NCBI RefSeq assembly: GCF_001659605.2
Contig: NC_035168.2
Span: 7,434,058-7,498,057 of the forward strand
Direction of reading: 5' to 3'
DNA length: 64,000 nucleotides
Source: Manihot esculenta
Lineage: Eukaryota; Streptophyta; Magnoliopsida; Malpighiales; Euphorbiaceae
Below the pieces are notes generated by a model. It was not told where the DNA came from. It was given only the letters and a program-made list of their open reading frames with translations, and made no database searches. Position numbers and translations under genes: made by a program. The stretch's first letter is position 1. The number at the start of each line of letters is the position of its first letter. Shown here in pieces: positions 20,348-32,318 of the stretch.

Positions 20348-23300
20348 TCAGCAATCTGGGGAAGGGGGATCCAAGGGGACCTCCTCCACAACATGGACAG
20401 TAAAACCTTCATAGAATCTCTTCAAACGATGCCCATTAACTTTGAAAACTTTGCTTGTTTGTGGGCTCCGAATGTCAACAGCTCCATGTGGATAGACATG
20501 TTCAACCAAGAATGGTCCAATCCACCTTGACCGAAGCTTTCCAGGGAATAGTTTGAACCTTGAATCAAAAAGCAAAACCTTATCACCAACCTGGAAGTGT
20601 TTTCTGGAGATGTTCTTGTCATGGAAGGCTTTGGTCCTTGCTTTATAATCCCATGAAGCTTCATATGCATCACGCCTGATCTCTTCAAGCTCTTGAATCT
20701 GCAGTTTTCTGTGAACTCCAGCCTCTTTTACATCAAGATTGCAGCTCTTCACAGCCCAATAGGCTTTGTGTTCAAGTTCCACAGGTAGGTGGCATGCTTT
20801 CCCATAAATCAGCCTATATGGAGACATCCCAATTGGAGTTTTATATGCTGTTCTATATGCCCATAAGGCATCATTGAGGCGTATACTCCAGTCCTTGCGA
20901 TTTGGGCAGACTGTTTTCTCTAAGATTGACTTGATCTCCCTGTTTGATACTTCAGCCAGCCCATTTGTTTGAGGATGATAGGTGGTAGAGGTTCTATGGA
21001 TGACATGGTGCTTCTTTAGGAGAGTTTCTACCACCTTGTTGCAAAAATGGGTGCCTCGGTCACTGATTATTGCCTTGGGCAGTCCAAATCTTGAGAAAAT
21101 GTGGGACTTTACAAAATCACACACTATTTTGGCATCATCAGCTCTTGTTGCTTTGGCCTCAATCCACTTGGACACATAATCCACAGCAAGAAGTATATAG
21201 GTGTTGCCAAAGGAAGGTGGGAATGGTCCCATGAAGTCAATGCCCCATATGTCAAAGATTTCACATACCATGATGGGTGCTTGAGGCATTTCACTTCTTT
21301 TGCCAAGGTTTCCTGTTTGTTGGCATCTTGCACATGACCTACAAAATAAATATGCATCTCTAAATATGTTAGGCCAAAATAATCCACTTTCAAGGACTTT
21401 CAAGGCTGTCTTTCGTGGCCCAAAGTGACCTCCACAGCTGTAGGAGTGGCAGAAAGTTAGGACAGAAGTGATCTCATGGTTTGGGATGCATCTCCTTATG
21501 ACTTGGTCTGCACAATGCTTCCATAGGTAGGGCTTATCCCACACATAATACCTTGCCTCTTTCTTGATCTTGTCTCTTATGTGTTTGGGCAAATCAGTAG
21601 GCAAATCACCTATAGCAAGGAAATTGACAATATCAGCATACCATGGTTCCTCTTCTTGGACAGCAAAGAGGTGCTCATCAGGGAAGGTCTCATTGATGGG
21701 GCATGTCTCCATCTCAGTCAGAATTCTGCTGAGGTGATCAGCTACAAGGTTCTCCTTGCCTTTCTTGTCACGTATTTCCAAATCAAACTCTTGTAACAGC
21801 AGTATCCATCTCACCAGCCTAGGTTTGGACTCCTTTTTCTTGATTAAGTACCTTAGTGCAGCATGATCTGAGTATATAATCACCTTTGTCCCAAGTAGGT
21901 AGGGTCTAAACTTCTCCAATGCAAACACAACAGCCAGCAATTCTTTTTCTGTGGTGGAATAGTTGCATTGTGCAGCATCTAGGGTGCGTGAGGCATAGTG
22001 AATAACATGAGGAGAGTTACCTATACGCTGTCCCAATACTGCACCTACAGCAAAGTTGCTGGCATCACACATTATCTCAAATGGAAGGTTCCAATCGGGT
22101 GGCTGGATGACTGGGGCAGAAATTAGGAGTGATTTGATCAGATCAAAGGCTGATTTGCAGCTGTCATCAAAGTTGAAGGGTACATCCTGCTGTAACAATC
22201 TGCAAAGAGGCTGAGTTATTTTAGAAAAATCTTTGATAAACCTCCTGTAAAAACCAGCATGTCCAAGGAATGATCGAATCTCCCTAATGCTGGTTGGGTA
22301 GGGCAGATTTTTGATGGTGTCAACTTTGGCTTTGTCCACCTCAATCCCTTTTGCTGAAACAATATGGCCTAAGATTAAGCCATGGCTGACCATGAAGTGG
22401 CATTTCTCATAGTTGAGAACCAAGTTTGTCTCCAAACACCTTTGAAGTATCTTCTCCAAGTTGGCTAGGCATTCATGGAATGAGTTGCCATACACCGTAA
22501 AGTCATCCATGAAGACTTCAATGATCCTCTCCACATAGTCAGAAAAAATGCTCATCATGCACCTTTGGAAAGTGGCTGGTGCATTGCAAAGACCGAAGGG
22601 CATCCTCCTAAATGCGAATGTGCCAAATGGGCATGTGAAAGTGGTCTTCTCTTGATCTTCTGGTGCAACTGGGATTTGATAAAATCCAGAATATCCATCA
22701 AGGAGGCAGTAGTGGCTTTTTCCAGCAAGTCTCTCAAGCATTTGGTCCATGAAGGGCAAGGGAAAATGGTCCTTCCTTGTGGCTGTGTTGAGCTTCCTGT
22801 AGTCCATGCAAACTCTCCACCCATTTTGCACACGAGTGGGTACTAGCTCTCCTTCAGAATTGGGGACAATGGTAATCCCGGTCTTCTTTGGTACCACATG
22901 GATGGGACTCACCCATTTACTGTCAGAAATGGGGTAGATTACCCCAATGTCTAGGAGCTTCACAATCTCCTTCTTTACAACCTCCATCATAGGTGGATTC
23001 AGCCTTCTTTGTGCCTCACGAACAGGTTTGCATTCATCCTCCATGAGAATCCTATGCATGCATGTTGATGGTGAGATACCCTTTATGTCCTCCAATGTCC
23101 ACCCAATTGCCTTCTTGTGTTTCCTCAACACATCTAGGAGCTTTTCCTCTTCTTCTTGGCTGAGCTGGTTGGAGATGATTACTGGAAGTGTATTTCCAGC
23201 TCCCAAGTAGGCATATTTGAGGTGGTTAGGCAAGGGTTTCAGTTCTGGTGCCTTTTCTGTCTGCTGGTTTTCTGTCTGCCTGCTGTCCGATTTGAGCGGT

Positions 23301-25957
23301 GATTTGAGCAGATTTTCTGGTGTTCTGGGCAAATCACTGGGCAAATCACCCACATCCAGCAAGTTACAACAGTCTGCTGTTTTGTCTTCTTCAGAGATGT
23401 TGCTGTCCACTTTTCCTTTCCTGCAAAGACCTTCATAAAGTAAGTTTTCTTGATCAAAATCAAAAACTTCTTGACTTAAATTATCAATAACATCAAGTCC
23501 ATAAACATGAGAAACATCATTGGGGAATTTCATGGCATCATAAACATTAAATTTGATAACTTCCCCTTCAAACTCCATAGTCAATGTGCCATCATGCACA
23601 TCAATTTTTGTTCTTGCTGTGCTCAAGAATGGTCTCCCAAGTAGGATATCAGAGGTGGTGTTGCTCTTGTCTTCCTCCATGTCAATAACATAAAAATCTG
23701 CTGGAAAGACTAATTGGTCCACTTGTACCAACACATCTTCAAGTACTCCCTTGGGGTAGACAATGGACCGATCAGCTAATTGGATCACAATGCTGGTGCC
23801 CTTGAGTGTACCTGCATTCAACAAGTTAAAAATAGACAGAGGCATGACATTTATTGAAGCTCCAAGGTCACACATGGCCTTCTTTATTCCCACATTGCCT
23901 ATTTTGCATGAAACCGCAAACATTCCTCTATCCTTGCATTTGACTGGTAGTTTTCTTTGGATGACAGCTGAAACACACTCCCCCACACTTACCTTTTCAC
24001 GTTCAGCAAGTTTCCTTCGGTTTGTGCATAGTTCTTTGAGAAATTTGGCATACCTTGGAATTTGCTTCACAGCATCAAGTAGAGGAATGTTAATTTCCAC
24101 TTTGCGAAGTGTCTCCAATATCTCTTTTTCCTCTTTCTCCTTTTGGGACCTTGCAAATCTCTTTGGGAAGGGAGGAGGTACCTTGAATTTCTCCATAGGT
24201 TGCTGTTTTTGTCTTTGACTTGATTCTGCCTGGTCTGTTGATTTGGGCAAATCTCTTTCGGCTTTCTTTGGAGAATTGGGCAAATCACTGCTGGACAGCT
24301 TAGTTTGCCCAGCGATCGGGTCAGTTTCTACAAGCAAACTGGGCAAATCACTGCCCTGATCACTTTCTGGCAGAATTTCTTCCATGCCCTGTTTTTGCAC
24401 TTTTTCAGCCCTATTGTCTTGCAACTCCTTTCCACTCCTCAATGTGATGGCACTAGCATTTTGCCTTGGATTTACCTCAGTTTGGGAAGGTAGCTTTCCT
24501 TGTGATTCAATCTTGTTCAAGGATGAAGCCATTTGCCCCATTTGTTTCTCAAGATTCTGCACAGAATTTGCCAAATTTTTCACAATCTCTTCAAGAGATG
24601 CATTAGAATTCTGAGGTGCAGCTTGAGCTTGGTTTCTTTGCTGGTGGCTTGGAAATTGCTGTCCCCTTGCATAACTGAAGTTTGGATGGTCCCTCCAACC
24701 TGGATTATAAGTATTTGAATAGGGATCATACCTTCTTTGCCCATTAAAGCCTCCAATAGCATTGACTTGCTGGTCCTCCTCTTGAAGGGAAGGACATAGA
24801 TCAGTAGGGTGGTTGTTGGCACATATTCCACATGGCTTGGGCTGCTGAATCTGCTGGACTTGTTGGGTTTGACTCACAACAAGGCTTCGGACAGCATTGG
24901 TGAGTTCAGAAAGTTGGGATGATAAAATGGAATTACTCACCTCATTTATATTCCTTGTTGGCAGCTCTTGGTCTCCAAATTGTTGAGAAGCTGCAGCCAT
25001 GGTGGAAATTAAGTCTCTCATCTCTCGAGCTGATTTTTTCTCAATTGATCCTCCACAGGCTGCGTCAATAAATTTTCTTTCTGAGGGTAGCAAACCTCCA
25101 TAGAAGTAATGAATGAGAGATTTGTCAGAAATATCATGTTGAGGGCAGCTTGTGCACAGCCTTTTGAACCTTTCCCAGTATTCATACAAGTCTTCAGAGT
25201 GCTTTTGCCTTATGCCACTTATTTCTCGACGGATGCCTATGGCTTTTGAGGTTGGGAAGAATTTTCTCAAGAATGCTCTCACCATATCAGTCCATGATGT
25301 GATGGATCCGGGTGGCAAGTAAAATAGCCACTCCTTGGCATAGTCGTCAAGGGAAAAAGGGAAGGCTCTAAGTTTGATATCCTCTTCTGGAATACCTTGG
25401 GGTCTCAAGGTGGAACACACCACATGGAATGCCTTCAGATGCTTGTGAGGATCTTCATTTTCTAAGCCTCTGAATTTGGGAAGGAGATGGATCAGACCTG
25501 TCTTAAGCTCAAAAGGTGCTGTCAATGGGGGATACTCAATGCATAAGGGCGCTTGGTCTCCTTCTGGTTCATCTAGCTCTCCGAGGGTTCTTTCCCGTGG
25601 CTGAGGTACTTGGATAGGCAAGTTTCTGGCTTGATTTTCAGCTTCAACACGTGCAGCAGGTGGTGCTGCCATAGCTGGATTTTCTGCCATAACCTGGAAC
25701 TCAGTTTCTGGTGCAAAATCAGTAGTGGCTGTAGGCGAGTCTGCTGGTGCAAAAATTTCTGCCGCAGGGGCAGATGTGACAGCAAGTGCTTCAGTTGGTG
25801 CAGAAGTAGGTGTAGCAACAGCTCTGTGAGATGGTGTTGCTGATGAAGATGCCTTTGAGGCTTGGTTCCTCAAATTTGCTTGCTTCCTTAAGTGCTTGGC
25901 AGTTTTCTCAATCTCAGGGTCGTAAAGAAGAGTGTCTTTACGGCCAGACCTGGTCAT
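20348..25957 (-). CDS. Element 3 gag-pol polyprotein (Athila-type), intact frame
   Basis: 1869 codons without a stop or frameshift, starting [16 protein letters not shown]. Gag capsid-like domain at about 150-310 ([20 protein letters not shown]). A short zinc knuckle [13 protein letters not shown] lies near 376, and protease [12 protein letters not shown] near 694. RT runs about 960-1200 with FMDDFTVYG near 1147; RNase H ([13 protein letters not shown]) follows. The integrase zinc finger begins [13 protein letters not shown]. The DDE core shows WGIDFMGPF (about 1570), ISDRGTHF (about 1628) and [12 protein letters not shown] (about 1665). There is no chromodomain. Linkers between domains carry DLPSDLP or DLPTDLP insertions. 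The frame and the near-identical LTRs suggest a recently active copy; expression is not shown by sequence. Confidence 0.93.
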   Translation of the reverse strand: MTRSGRKDTLLYDPEIEKTAKHLRKQANLRNQASKASSSATPSHRAVATPTSAPTEALAVTSAPAAEIFAPADSPTATTDFAPETEFQVMAENPAMAAPPAARVEAENQARNLPIQVPQPRERTLGELDEPEGDQAPLCIEYPPLTAPFELKTGLIHLLPKFRGLENEDPHKHLKAFHVVCSTLRPQGIPEEDIKLRAFPFSLDDYAKEWLFYLPPGSITSWTDMVRAFLRKFFPTSKAIGIRREISGIRQKHSEDLYEYWERFKRLCTSCPQHDISDKSLIHYFYGGLLPSERKFIDAACGGSIEKKSAREMRDLISTMAAASQQFGDQELPTRNINEVSNSILSSQLSELTNAVRSLVVSQTQQVQQIQQPKPCGICANNHPTDLCPSLQEEDQQVNAIGGFNGQRRYDPYSNTYNPGWRDHPNFSYARGQQFPSHQQRNQAQAAPQNSNASLEEIVKNLANSVQNLEKQMGQMASSLNKIESQGKLPSQTEVNPRQNASAITLRSGKELQDNRAEKVQKQGMEEILPESDQGSDLPSLLVETDPIAGQTKLSSSDLPNSPKKAERDLPKSTDQAESSQRQKQQPMEKFKVPPPFPKRFARSQKEKEEKEILETLRKVEINIPLLDAVKQIPRYAKFLKELCTNRRKLAEREKVSVGECVSAVIQRKLPVKCKDRGMFAVSCKIGNVGIKKAMCDLGASINVMPLSIFNLLNAGTLKGTSIVIQLADRSIVYPKGVLEDVLVQVDQLVFPADFYVIDMEEDKSNTTSDILLGRPFLSTARTKIDVHDGTLTMEFEGEVIKFNVYDAMKFPNDVSHVYGLDVIDNLSQEVFDFDQENLLYEGLCRKGKVDSNISEEDKTADCCNLLDVGDLPSDLPRTPENLLKSPLKSDSRQTENQQTEKAPELKPLPNHLKYAYLGAGNTLPVIISNQLSQEEEEKLLDVLRKHKKAIGWTLEDIKGISPSTCMHRILMEDECKPVREAQRRLNPPMMEVVKKEIVKLLDIGVIYPISDSKWVSPIHVVPKKTGITIVPNSEGELVPTRVQNGWRVCMDYRKLNTATRKDHFPLPFMDQMLERLAGKSHYCLLDGYSGFYQIPVAPEDQEKTTFTCPFGTFAFRRMPFGLCNAPATFQRCMMSIFSDYVERIIEVFMDDFTVYGNSFHECLANLEKILQRCLETNLVLNYEKCHFMVSHGLILGHIVSAKGIEVDKAKVDTIKNLPYPTSIREIRSFLGHAGFYRRFIKDFSKITQPLCRLLQQDVPFNFDDSCKSAFDLIKSLLISAPVIQPPDWNLPFEIMCDASNFAVGAVLGQRIGNSPHVIHYASRTLDAAQCNYSTTEKELLAVVFALEKFRPYLLGTKVIIYSDHAALRYLIKKKESKPRLVRWILLLQEFDLEIRDKKGKENLVADHLSRILTEMETCPINETFPDEHLFAVQEEEPWYADIVNFLAIGDLPTDLPKHIRDKIKKEARYYVWDKPYLWKHCADQVIRRCIPNHEITSVLTFCHSYSCGGHFGPRKTALKVLESGLFWPNIFRDAYLFCRSCARCQQTGNLGKRSEMPQAPIMVCEIFDIWGIDFMGPFPPSFGNTYILLAVDYVSKWIEAKATRADDAKIVCDFVKSHIFSRFGLPKAIISDRGTHFCNKVVETLLKKHHVIHRTSTTYHPQTNGLAEVSNREIKSILEKTVCPNRKDWSIRLNDALWAYRTAYKTPIGMSPYRLIYGKACHLPVELEHKAYWAVKSCNLDVKEAGVHRKLQIQELEEIRRDAYEASWDYKARTKAFHDKNISRKHFQVGDKVLLFDSRFKLFPGKLRSRWIGPFLVEHVYPHGAVDIRSPQTSKVFKVNGHRLKRFYEGFTVHVVEEVPLDPPSPDC

Positions 25958-25986
25958 AAAGGAAAAATAAGTTAGTTTAAATCAAT

Positions 25987-26004
25987 TCCCCGGCAACGGC
26001 GCCA
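25987..26004 (-). other. Primer binding site of element 3 (tRNA-Asp type)
   Basis: TGGCGCCGTTGCCGGGGA on the minus strand, five bases inside the 5' LTR. This is the tRNA-Asp-type site common in Athila-lineage elements. Element 6 has a decayed version at 49089-49105. Confidence 0.85.
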
Positions 26005-26009
26005 ATTTT

Positions 26010-27428
26010 TGATAGGCGGTTGTCGAAGCCGTCAAAAATAAACCTATTTAAACAATCAACAATAAACTTGTAGATAGTGGCAATAGGGTCGAACCACAGG
26101 GAATTGACACTAAAGATCTTCCTAATAATAACCAAGATGAGTAAATAACAAATAATTAAAAGAGGGGGGTTTGAGTTGATGATTAAAATAAAATAGCAAA
26201 AGAAAGCAATAATTTAAAGATGAGTAAATCAATAAGAGAGAGATTCTAGCTGAAGTGTGAGTGTTATTCAGTTTGTTCAGAATTGATCATTGATTTCTTA
26301 AAGACTCCTATTTGACTTCAATAAATTAGTTTTGGTTGTGGAAAACGCTTCTCACAATCCAAATTCCTCCTTAGTTCTAGTTTGATTAGGAAACGTTCGC
26401 TAATCAAACACTAATCAACAAGTTGCCAAGGAACGTCCTTGGGGCATTGTAGCATCGAACAACTGTTGATTGCATTAAGACTTAGAGAAACCTAATTCTA
26501 TCCTTGCCAACCGCGTGGTCAAGTTTAGATTATGCAGCCTGATTAAATGTGTATTTGAACAACCTAAGCAATTACGGACCTAAACCATTCAAACGATATC
26601 ACTTAGCAAATTAGAAGCAATGGGCCCTTATTGATTCTAAAAGCAAGTAATATTTATAGAAGAGATCAGATTGCATAAATATTGAAACAAACAAGAGTTC
26701 AACAATGGAGTATTAAACCTCCCAATTCATCACAATTCTGAATATTCACAACTTCAACTAGAAACAAGGAACTTAGCCACTCATGGTGGACTAAATACAC
26801 AAAAAGATGAAAAGAAAATAAAGAAGAACAACTGCAGAGTTTCTGGCGAGGGAGAGATGCTGGATGAGGCTGATCAGAAGATAAGATTGCTGGCTTGGAG
26901 GCTCTCCTTTTATAGTTGCAGAATTTTATTCATCTAGGGTTTCAAAATCCCTTTTTGATTTGATCTTGGACTCCTCTTTTGATGTTGAATTTGATTGCAA
27001 TTGGAATTCCTTGGGTGAGAGACTCTTTCGTGGCTCTTGGTCTTGTGTTGGAAGTGATTGGATTGGATTTGGACTTCTGAAAAATCGAATTTCTGTTTTC
27101 TGTCCATTTTTCCGCTCTGCTGTAAGTTTCTGCTGTCAAAGTGATTTGCCCTGTGATTTGGGCGAGCAGTGGGCAAATCACTGGGCAAATCACTGCCTCT
27201 GTGAGTCAGTCCTCTATGTCTCTGCGAGTGATTTGGCCAGTGATCTTCGAGTGTCTGGGGCAAATCACTGGGCAAATCATCCTTTTGTGAATTTTCTGCA
27301 CTTTTTCTTCCATTTTCCAGTTTCTTCCTTTTCTGTAAAAACAAGATAAAAACCATAAATTAAACTGAAAAATGTGTAAATAAGCAATAATAATTATGAT
27401 AAAAATGTGGCTAAATTATTCCTGATCA
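26010..27428 (-). repeat. 5' LTR of element 3, 1419 bp
   Basis: Same length as 16103-17521, with about three substitutions by eye (for example near 26305, 27109 and 27135). TATA box on the minus strand at 26906-26914; leader palindrome at 26426-26442. Followed by the second TSD copy GGTTT (27429-27433). Confidence 0.95.
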
Positions 27429-27462
27429 GGTTTATTTTTTACGGTTTCGACAACCGCTACCA
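27429..27462 (+). repeat. Terminal piece of the inverted Athila-type LTR, resuming after element 3
   Basis: GGTTTATTTTTTACGGTTTC continues the LTR interrupted at 16102 and ends CGCTACCA at 27462. The reverse complement begins TGGTAGCGGTTGTCGAAACC, a variant of the family start TGATAGGCGG. No PBS follows. Confidence 0.85.
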
Positions 27463-27949
27463 GATTCAAAGAGGATCTACTAGCTTTCAAACGCTGCATA
27501 AAAGAATACATTAAAGAATCAGAAATAGGCATGCGCTATGTAAAAGAAACAATATCATAATATTAAGGATAAACTAACCACTTAGCTTCAAAATGAAACA
27601 AAAAGTTGCGCTAGCTGGAGAAGGGTTCAAAAGAAAAATTAAGAGCTTGTAATCTGACTCTGCTAAAGATTCGTAGATAAGGTAAGCTCTTAGAAAATAA
27701 TACCACCACTCTATTGACAACAAAACTCTGTCCAACCTCTATTGTATAGCCTCAACACTAATTTACTTTTTTATCCTAATCATCCACTTCTTTGTGTTAT
27801 TATTTTTTTTAAAAAAAGTTTGTTAGCAAATAAAAATTTTTATGAATCGATTGAAGGGATGTAAAAAATTTCTTTTGAGAATTTAGGGAGAAAATCAAAT
27901 AGAACACTATATAGGTTTTATCAAAGAATGCCAAGGGAAAAAGATGTAT
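27463..27949. other. AT-rich decayed flank
   Basis: No open frame or recognisable repeat seen. It lies between the Athila-type LTR and the copia remnant and may be further remnant of the latter. Confidence 0.5.
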
Positions 27950-28700
27950 AAACTCTAAAGTTCAGAAACAGTCTTCAATATAATGATATCTCAAGTTTCA
28001 TAATATATTTATTTCGTGTTAGTTCATTATAATTGATGAGGATCATTATGTACACATAAAAAGATTTGAATATAAAATTTACAATTTTACCATTTTATGT
28101 AGACGACATATCTATAGCTAAAAATAAGGTTAAACATATTCTTAGGCTCAAGATTTAGAGAGATGTTCAAAAAATCTTTTTCAAGATTCACGTACCAGAA
28201 AGATTGTTAAGTGATTTAATATGCATGATTGTAAATATATAGATAATCATATTTCTCAATGTGAAGTTTTAAGTTGAAGATTATATCTTAAGACTCCATA
28301 AGAAAAGAATTAAATAACAAATGTTCTTTATACAAATGTTATTGGAGGTCTAATGTTTACTATAATGTGGAGCTGATATCATGCTATGTTATGGGCATGA
28401 AAGTAGATATCAATCTAACCCTAAGTAAGTACATTGAAAAGTAATTAAGAGCATATTAAGATATCTCAAAGGTACAACTAATTATTCATTATGCTGTTAA
28501 ATGATTATCTCCTTTTGTAAGGTTATACAGATGACAATTGGAGAGGAGATTTGGATGAGCAAAATCTACCTCAAGCTTTGCCTTATTAGTGAATGACGAT
28601 ACTATATGATGCAGTTGCAAGAAATAATTATATATAGCTCTGCACATAATACAAGTTGAGTTCAAGGTATTTTCAGCTATTGTATAAAAGAATATTTAGT
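27950..28700 (+). pseudogene. Badly decayed Ty1/copia RT - RNase H remnant
   Basis: With stops and frame changes, the plus strand reads pieces typical of copia pol. These are a segment ending FTILPFYVDDISIAK (RT YVDD motif, about 28075-28125), GGLMFTIMW followed by a decayed domain, then YLK-like, GYTDADWRGDLDE-like and SCKK...IALHI-like pieces toward 28650. No intact frame remains. The match is by recognition of motifs only, and the ends are approximate. Confidence 0.6.
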
Positions 28701-28741
28701 TAAAATATTCTTTGTTCATTTTTGTTAAAGTAACAGTACGA

Positions 28742-28961
28742 TGATATTATCAATCTAGAAACAATCAAGTAAAATTAGGGTCAATTTTGCATCTTTATTA
28801 TTTTTTTGGATTTTTTTATAATTTTTCATATTAGGGTGTTTACTATTATAAATAGCCATTTTCTTGGTTATTTGAGATACTTTTCAATTTTCGAGAATTC
28901 AATAAGAAATTTTTGGCTTCTAGCCTTTAGTTTTCTAAATTTTGTCTTAGCCAAACATTAT
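28742..28961 (+). repeat. Element 5 5' LTR, first part
   Basis: Matches 51380-51605, sharing 'ttttttcataatttttcata' type sequence and GAGAATTCAATAAGAAATTT. Interrupted at 28962 by the solo LTR, with ATTAT duplicated. The start is approximate. Confidence 0.75.
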
Positions 28962-31222
28962 TGTAATACCTGGTTAGATTCTGGCATCGAAATCCCGACT
29001 TTTCGGCGGAATCTCCATGGGGATCTAGAATTCTGAAGATGCCAGAGTCTTCTAGAGGGGTAAAATGTGTTTCTAAAATGTTTTCACTTGATTTTATGGT
29101 TTTAAATGGAAAAGAAATGAGTTTTAAAAAGAATAGGCCAAGGAGGAAGGACCCAGGTTTGGCCGCCGAACCTCAAGTTCAGCAGCCGAACATGGGGCAG
29201 CTTCGGGAGTGCTTTAGGCCTCCGAAGGCTTTGAGGGAAGAAACCAGGTTCGGCCGCCGAACCTCAAGTTCGGCCGCCGAACATGGGGGTGTTTCGGGAG
29301 CAAGTTTGGCTTCCGAAGGTGGTTGACCGGCCACCTATAAAAGGCCCTCAGACCGAAAATGGACGAGTTTCCTCCCCATTCTCGAGCTCAGGTGAGTTCA
29401 TGCCCTCCTTTGGTTGATTTCATGTCTTTCCTTCAATCTTCCAAGGTTTTTATGAGTTTTCTTGTTGTCTTGAAGAGTTTTAAAGCTTAGATCGAAGTTT
29501 TGGAGCTTGGAGATCTTTGGAGCTTGGATTCTCCACATCTCCAAGTTAGGATCGCACCAACTCTCGTTCTTCAAGAGGTAAGTGTAGATCCTTATATTTT
29601 ATGATGTTTTTATGAAGGGAAAAGAGTTAGGAATGCATGAGTTGAGCATGTGAAGGTTTATGTACCCTTTATGCCTATGTATGCTTTATGTGATTATGTG
29701 ATGTTGGTTGTTGGAGTTTAAGCTTGTTTTAAGCTCCTCTATGCATGGTCAAGGGTTTATGCATGGTTTTAAGAGGTTGGATGCATGTTTTGGGTGTTTG
29801 GAAGGTTTGGGAAGCTTGTATGCATAAGAGGCTGAGTTCTGGATGAACTCAGGTTCGGCCGCCGAAGGTAGTTTCGGCTTCCGAACCTGCCTGTGGATGC
29901 ATGGTTTGGCCGCCTAACCTTGCCCCCGAAAGTTGAGTTTTGGATCTAGAGCAGACTTTCGGCCGTCGAACCTGCCGCCGAAGGTGCCAGACTTTCGGCT
30001 CTGGAAGGACTTTCGGCCGCCGAAAGTGCCCCCGAACCTGCATGGCTTTCGGCTCTGGAAGGGACCTTCGGCCGCCAAAAGTGCCCTGTCCAGCCTTTTC
30101 ATGGTTGTTTTCTATGCATGTTTTGAGATTGTTTTAGGGGGTTTTTGGGGAGTTTTTTATGAGTTGTTTAGAGTGTGTTTGGCACCTCATTCGAGTCCAC
30201 TTGTGTAGGATCGAACTCGAGGGACCGAGGAGGCCAGCAGTGTTAGCTGTTGCAGAGTCAGTCCAGCGTCTGTCAGAGGTAAGTAGAACTAACTCAAATG
30301 TTTTAAGCATGTTCACGCATCATGAATACCATGTATATGTATTAGGTTGCTTGCATTAGATTTCACGAAGATGCTGCATTGCATAATTTATTGTTGATGT
30401 GGATGGACCAAGGCGACCCCAATAGCCCTAATTATGATATGTTAATGAAGTCTTGAGGAGCCCCACCGAGGGCCGGGCATAATGAAGTTCTAAGGAGCCC
30501 GAAGGGCCGGGCACCATGTTATGTTACAGAAGTCCTGAGGAGCTCCTTCGAGGGCCGGGCACAGACAGAGGGAGTTTTGGTGGTCATGTCCATCCGTGAT
30601 GTGAAATGTTTATGCTGTAACGCATTCCATGATAGCATATGATTTATTAAACTGTTTTTCTCTGTTCTGCTCACTGGGCTTTTTAGCTCACCCCTTTCCC
30701 CTAACCCCCAGGTTTGCAGGTCTGAGGAAGATTGGGAAGTCTCAAGGGTTAATGTTATGTTTATGTAATAGATTAGCATGTTAGTATGGACATGTAATGT
30801 AATTGATATAATGTATTGTAAGATAATGTAATGTAAGGTAGAGATATGTTGTAAGATAATATAATGTAATAACTTGAGGATTAGTTGTGTGCTTGGCCCT
30901 AAAGTCTGGTTAATCCCTTTTTGTACATGATGTATGTTATGTTTTAAATGATGTTATATGAGAAACCAGGCTTGACATATGTAATGTGGACCACACTAGG
31001 GCATTTGATGAGGGCTCTAGTGTGGGTTATATGTTTATAGTATGTTGTATGTTATGGTCAAGTTTGGTATAGTAAATGTTTTAAAGTTTTTATGGAATGT
31101 TTGATCATGTATGGGATTATACCAGTTGTACAGGATGTATGTCAGGCTTGCTACGGGTCCCGGCGGCCTTAAGCCGATCTGGATCCTAGCGCCGATAGCG
31201 GTCCGGTTTCCGGGTCGTTACA
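28962..31222 (+). mobile_element. Solo LTR of a Tekay-type element (2261 bp, TSD ATTAT)
   Basis: Begins TGTAATACC and ends GGGTCGTTACA, the element-sense orientation, opposite to elements 1 and 2. Perfect TSD ATTAT at 28957-28961 and 31223-31227; removing it rejoins the element 5 LTR. It carries GCC-box palindromes at 29160-29325 just upstream of TATAAAAGG (29336-29344), and a second cluster at 29850-30080. GAGGGCCGGGCAC-ending repeats lie at about 30454-30565. No internal region remains, so it arose by LTR-LTR recombination or a comparable loss. Confidence 0.92.
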
Positions 31223-31267
31223 ATTATTGATTAAAACTCCTAACAGAGTCTAATCAGTTCTATTTCA
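31223..31267 (+). repeat. Element 5 5' LTR, last part
   Basis: Sequence from ATTATTGATTAAAACTCC to CTATTTCA matches the end of the right LTR at 51608-51655. Confidence 0.8.
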
Positions 31268-31269
31268 GT

Positions 31270-31284
31270 TGGTATCAGAGAGAA
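31270..31284 (+). other. Primer binding site of element 5 (initiator tRNA-Met type)
   Basis: TGGTATCAGAGAGAA two bases after the LTR end at 31267. Confidence 0.8.
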
Positions 31285-31292
31285 TTTCATCC

Positions 31293-32300
31293 ATGGACGA
31301 CAACCAAGAGGCTCGACTTGCTGCAATTGAGGCATCCTTGGCAGAATTGAGGGAGATGATCGGACAGCTAGCCCTACAATGGGATAACAATCAACCCACC
31401 TCAGTCGAATGCCCACAGTCAATTTCAAATCCTGTGGTCACAAATCTTGTAGCCGCAAATCCCTAACAGGATTATCACGAAGGTTATAAGATAAAGATAG
31501 ACCTTCAAAACTTTTCTGATTCGTTGGATGTAGAATCTGACCTTGATTAGTTGGCAGTGGTTGATCGGTTTTTTGAAGTTATGAGCATGGAAGAGATTCG
31601 AAAGGTTCCAATTATAGCTTATAAATTAAAGGGTGGTGCAGTAGTATGATAGAATTCTGTTCGAAACGAACGCTATCATAGGAAGCTTGAACCTATATGA
31701 AACTGGTTATTGATGAAGCAGATGATTGAACAACGATTCTTGCCTAGTGATCACACTCAGATTTTGTATAACCGGTATCATAATTGTATTCAAGGGAGTC
31801 GAAGGGTGGATGAATATACAGAGGAGTTCTAAAGGTTGCAGGCGAGATGTGAAAACTATGAGAACAAAGCTCAGCAGGTTGCTCATTATTAGAGGGGACT
31901 AAATCACAAAATTTGCTATATGATGGGAGTAGCTGCGATTTTCACTTTGGTAGATGCCATTGAGATGGCAAAAAGAGCGAAAGAACGTGTTGATTGGTAG
32001 TCTTGACATCACTCTAATCAAAATTTTAATTATAAAAATTCTAGTTTGATAGGAACTCAGCAGTATAGAGGTAATTACAGCGGACAACCTTCTAGGACTG
32101 TAAATTCTAGTAATCCTCATAATATTGTAGAAGAAAGGAGAGACAGTAAGGGAAAAGCGGACATCACTACAATAAACAAAAGAGGCAAAACCAATCCTTA
32201 TTAAAAACTAACCAGAGACATATATTATTCTTGCAGGCAACTCAATCATCGATCGAATAATTATCCAGAATGCAGAGAAGTTAATAATGACCGCCGATAG
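31293..32300 (+). pseudogene. Element 5 gag, decayed
   Basis: Begins MDDNQEARLAAIEASLAELR, a coiled-coil-like gag start, and stops at 31464. The frame then continues through several stops. Around 32225-32275 a residual zinc knuckle CRQLNHRSNNYPEC is visible. Multiple in-frame stops show it is non-functional. Confidence 0.7.
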
Positions 32301-32318
32301 GTTAATGTGGTTGAGTAG

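Larger units (their letters stand above)
16103..27428 (-). mobile_element. Element 3: young Athila-type Ty3/gypsy element
   Basis: Complete element of 11.3 kb on the minus strand. Two 1419-bp LTRs with about three differences by eye, a 5-bp TSD GGTTT, a PBS, a PPT, an uninterrupted gag-pol frame and a damaged third ORF before the 3' LTR. The tRNA-Asp-type PBS, gag sequence ([19 protein letters not shown]) and an ORF after pol all fit the Athila lineage. At an assumed rate near 1.3e-8 per site per year, three differences suggest an insertion of the order of 0.1 million years old. Confidence 0.93.
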
